From the NCBI GenBank assembly GCA_964465385.1, contig CAYXIM010000047.1, positions 1 through 14,905 on the forward strand: a stretch of DNA of 14,905 nt. Direction: 5' to 3'. Shown one piece after another: positions 14,679 to 14,905 of the stretch; position 1 is the first letter of the stretch; each line of letters opens with the position of its first letter. Source of the DNA: JAAYBY01 sp964465385 (GTDB lineage: Bacteria > Bacillota > Clostridia > Saccharofermentanales > UBA5734). The translations under genes were made by a program, and so were the position numbers. The notes beneath the pieces are model-generated. The model did not search any database. It saw only the letters and a program-made list of their open reading frames with translations, and was not told the origin of the DNA.

Positions 14679-14905
14679 TTACAGGTCAATGTTTTGCAGC
14701 AAGGTCCGGTGGACAAACAAGTCAACACCCCGCTGCAGCAACTGAGCCGCATACAAAAACAAGGCCGGTGCCAGGGTTGCCGCCAGTAAAACTCCGGCAA
14801 AGGTCAACACCACCTGGAGCCCACCGGCTATAATGCCCACCATCATGCCAACCGCCTGCCCCATGGCAGTGAAGGTCTCGGTGGCCTGTGTCACGGTTTT
14901 GTTGA
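14679..14905 (-). CDS. Unidentified membrane protein, C-terminal 74 codons, cut by window edge
   Basis: The reading frame is open to the right edge and ends in TAA at 14679; no start needs to lie inside the window. The visible part has a hydrophilic stretch (NKTVTQATETFTAMGQ), then about 40 hydrophobic residues (MMVGIIAGGLQVVLTFAG, then LLAATLAPALFLYAAQLL), enough for one long or two short membrane helices, and a C-terminal tail RGVDLFVHRTLLQNIDL. I do not recognise a family. It lies 168 bases upstream of htrA in the same direction, too far for an obvious coupling. Confidence 0.6.
   Translation of the reverse strand, partial: NKTVTQATETFTAMGQAVGMMVGIIAGGLQVVLTFAGVLLAATLAPALFLYAAQLLQRGVDLFVHRTLLQNIDL

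Noticed and set aside
1..14905. Defence system, CRISPR array, prophage, IS element, tRNA or rRNA
   Set aside because: No direct-repeat array, transposase, integrase, phage gene or RNA-gene signature was seen on either strand.

Overview
The window reads as chromosomal DNA from a GC-rich member of the Bacillota, most likely Clostridia-like. The reasons are strong GGAGG-type Shine-Dalgarno (SD) sites, frequent GTG/TTG starts, an HtrA with a cytoplasmic N-terminus plus one membrane anchor, and a gene repertoire of peptidase T, Cof-type HAD phosphatase and a small XRE regulator. This placement is inference; no rRNA, tRNA or other marker is present. I see no insertion sequence, phage gene, CRISPR array or recognised defence system. 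Coding density is high and no gene-free stretch exceeds 200 bases.

Left part, minus strand. The first 96 codons of an M81 (MlrC-like) metallopeptidase run off the left edge behind their own promoter. A terminator hairpin separates it from an FGGY sugar kinase that starts with TTG. Upstream of that, a same-strand run is transcribed in the order MATE transporter, aldo/keto reductase, Cof-type HAD phosphatase, peptidase T, MFS transporter. Its tight spacing and overlaps (57 bases, 28 bases, a 14-base overlap and a start inside the preceding gene) indicate an operon. The kinase has its own extended -10 promoter but could also receive read-through.

Middle, plus strand. A small XRE repressor-like gene and an M18 aminopeptidase form a two-gene operon divergent from the MATE gene. 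A near-palindrome in the shared 94-base intergenic region is a plausible operator. The M18 gene ends convergent with, and overlapping by 9 bases, the mscS-type gene.

Right part, minus strand. An HtrA/DegP-type serine protease is followed by a three-gene operon: a two-TM protein of unknown function, a beta-CASP metallo-beta-lactamase RNase and an MscS-family channel. The end of an unidentified membrane protein gene enters from the right edge.

Functionally the window mixes peptide breakdown (M81, PepT, M18), transport (MFS, MATE), sugar phosphorylation, and envelope or stress functions (HtrA, MscS, beta-CASP RNase). The most interesting unexplained signal is a shared 18-bp inverted repeat, GATTCC-N6-GGAACC. 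It sits just downstream of the -10 elements of two promoters about 11 kb apart, those of the FGGY kinase and of the two-TM/RNase/MscS operon. This suggests one regulator for both. A second oddity is the start of the beta-CASP gene, where a near-perfect SD is not followed by a standard start codon at normal spacing.
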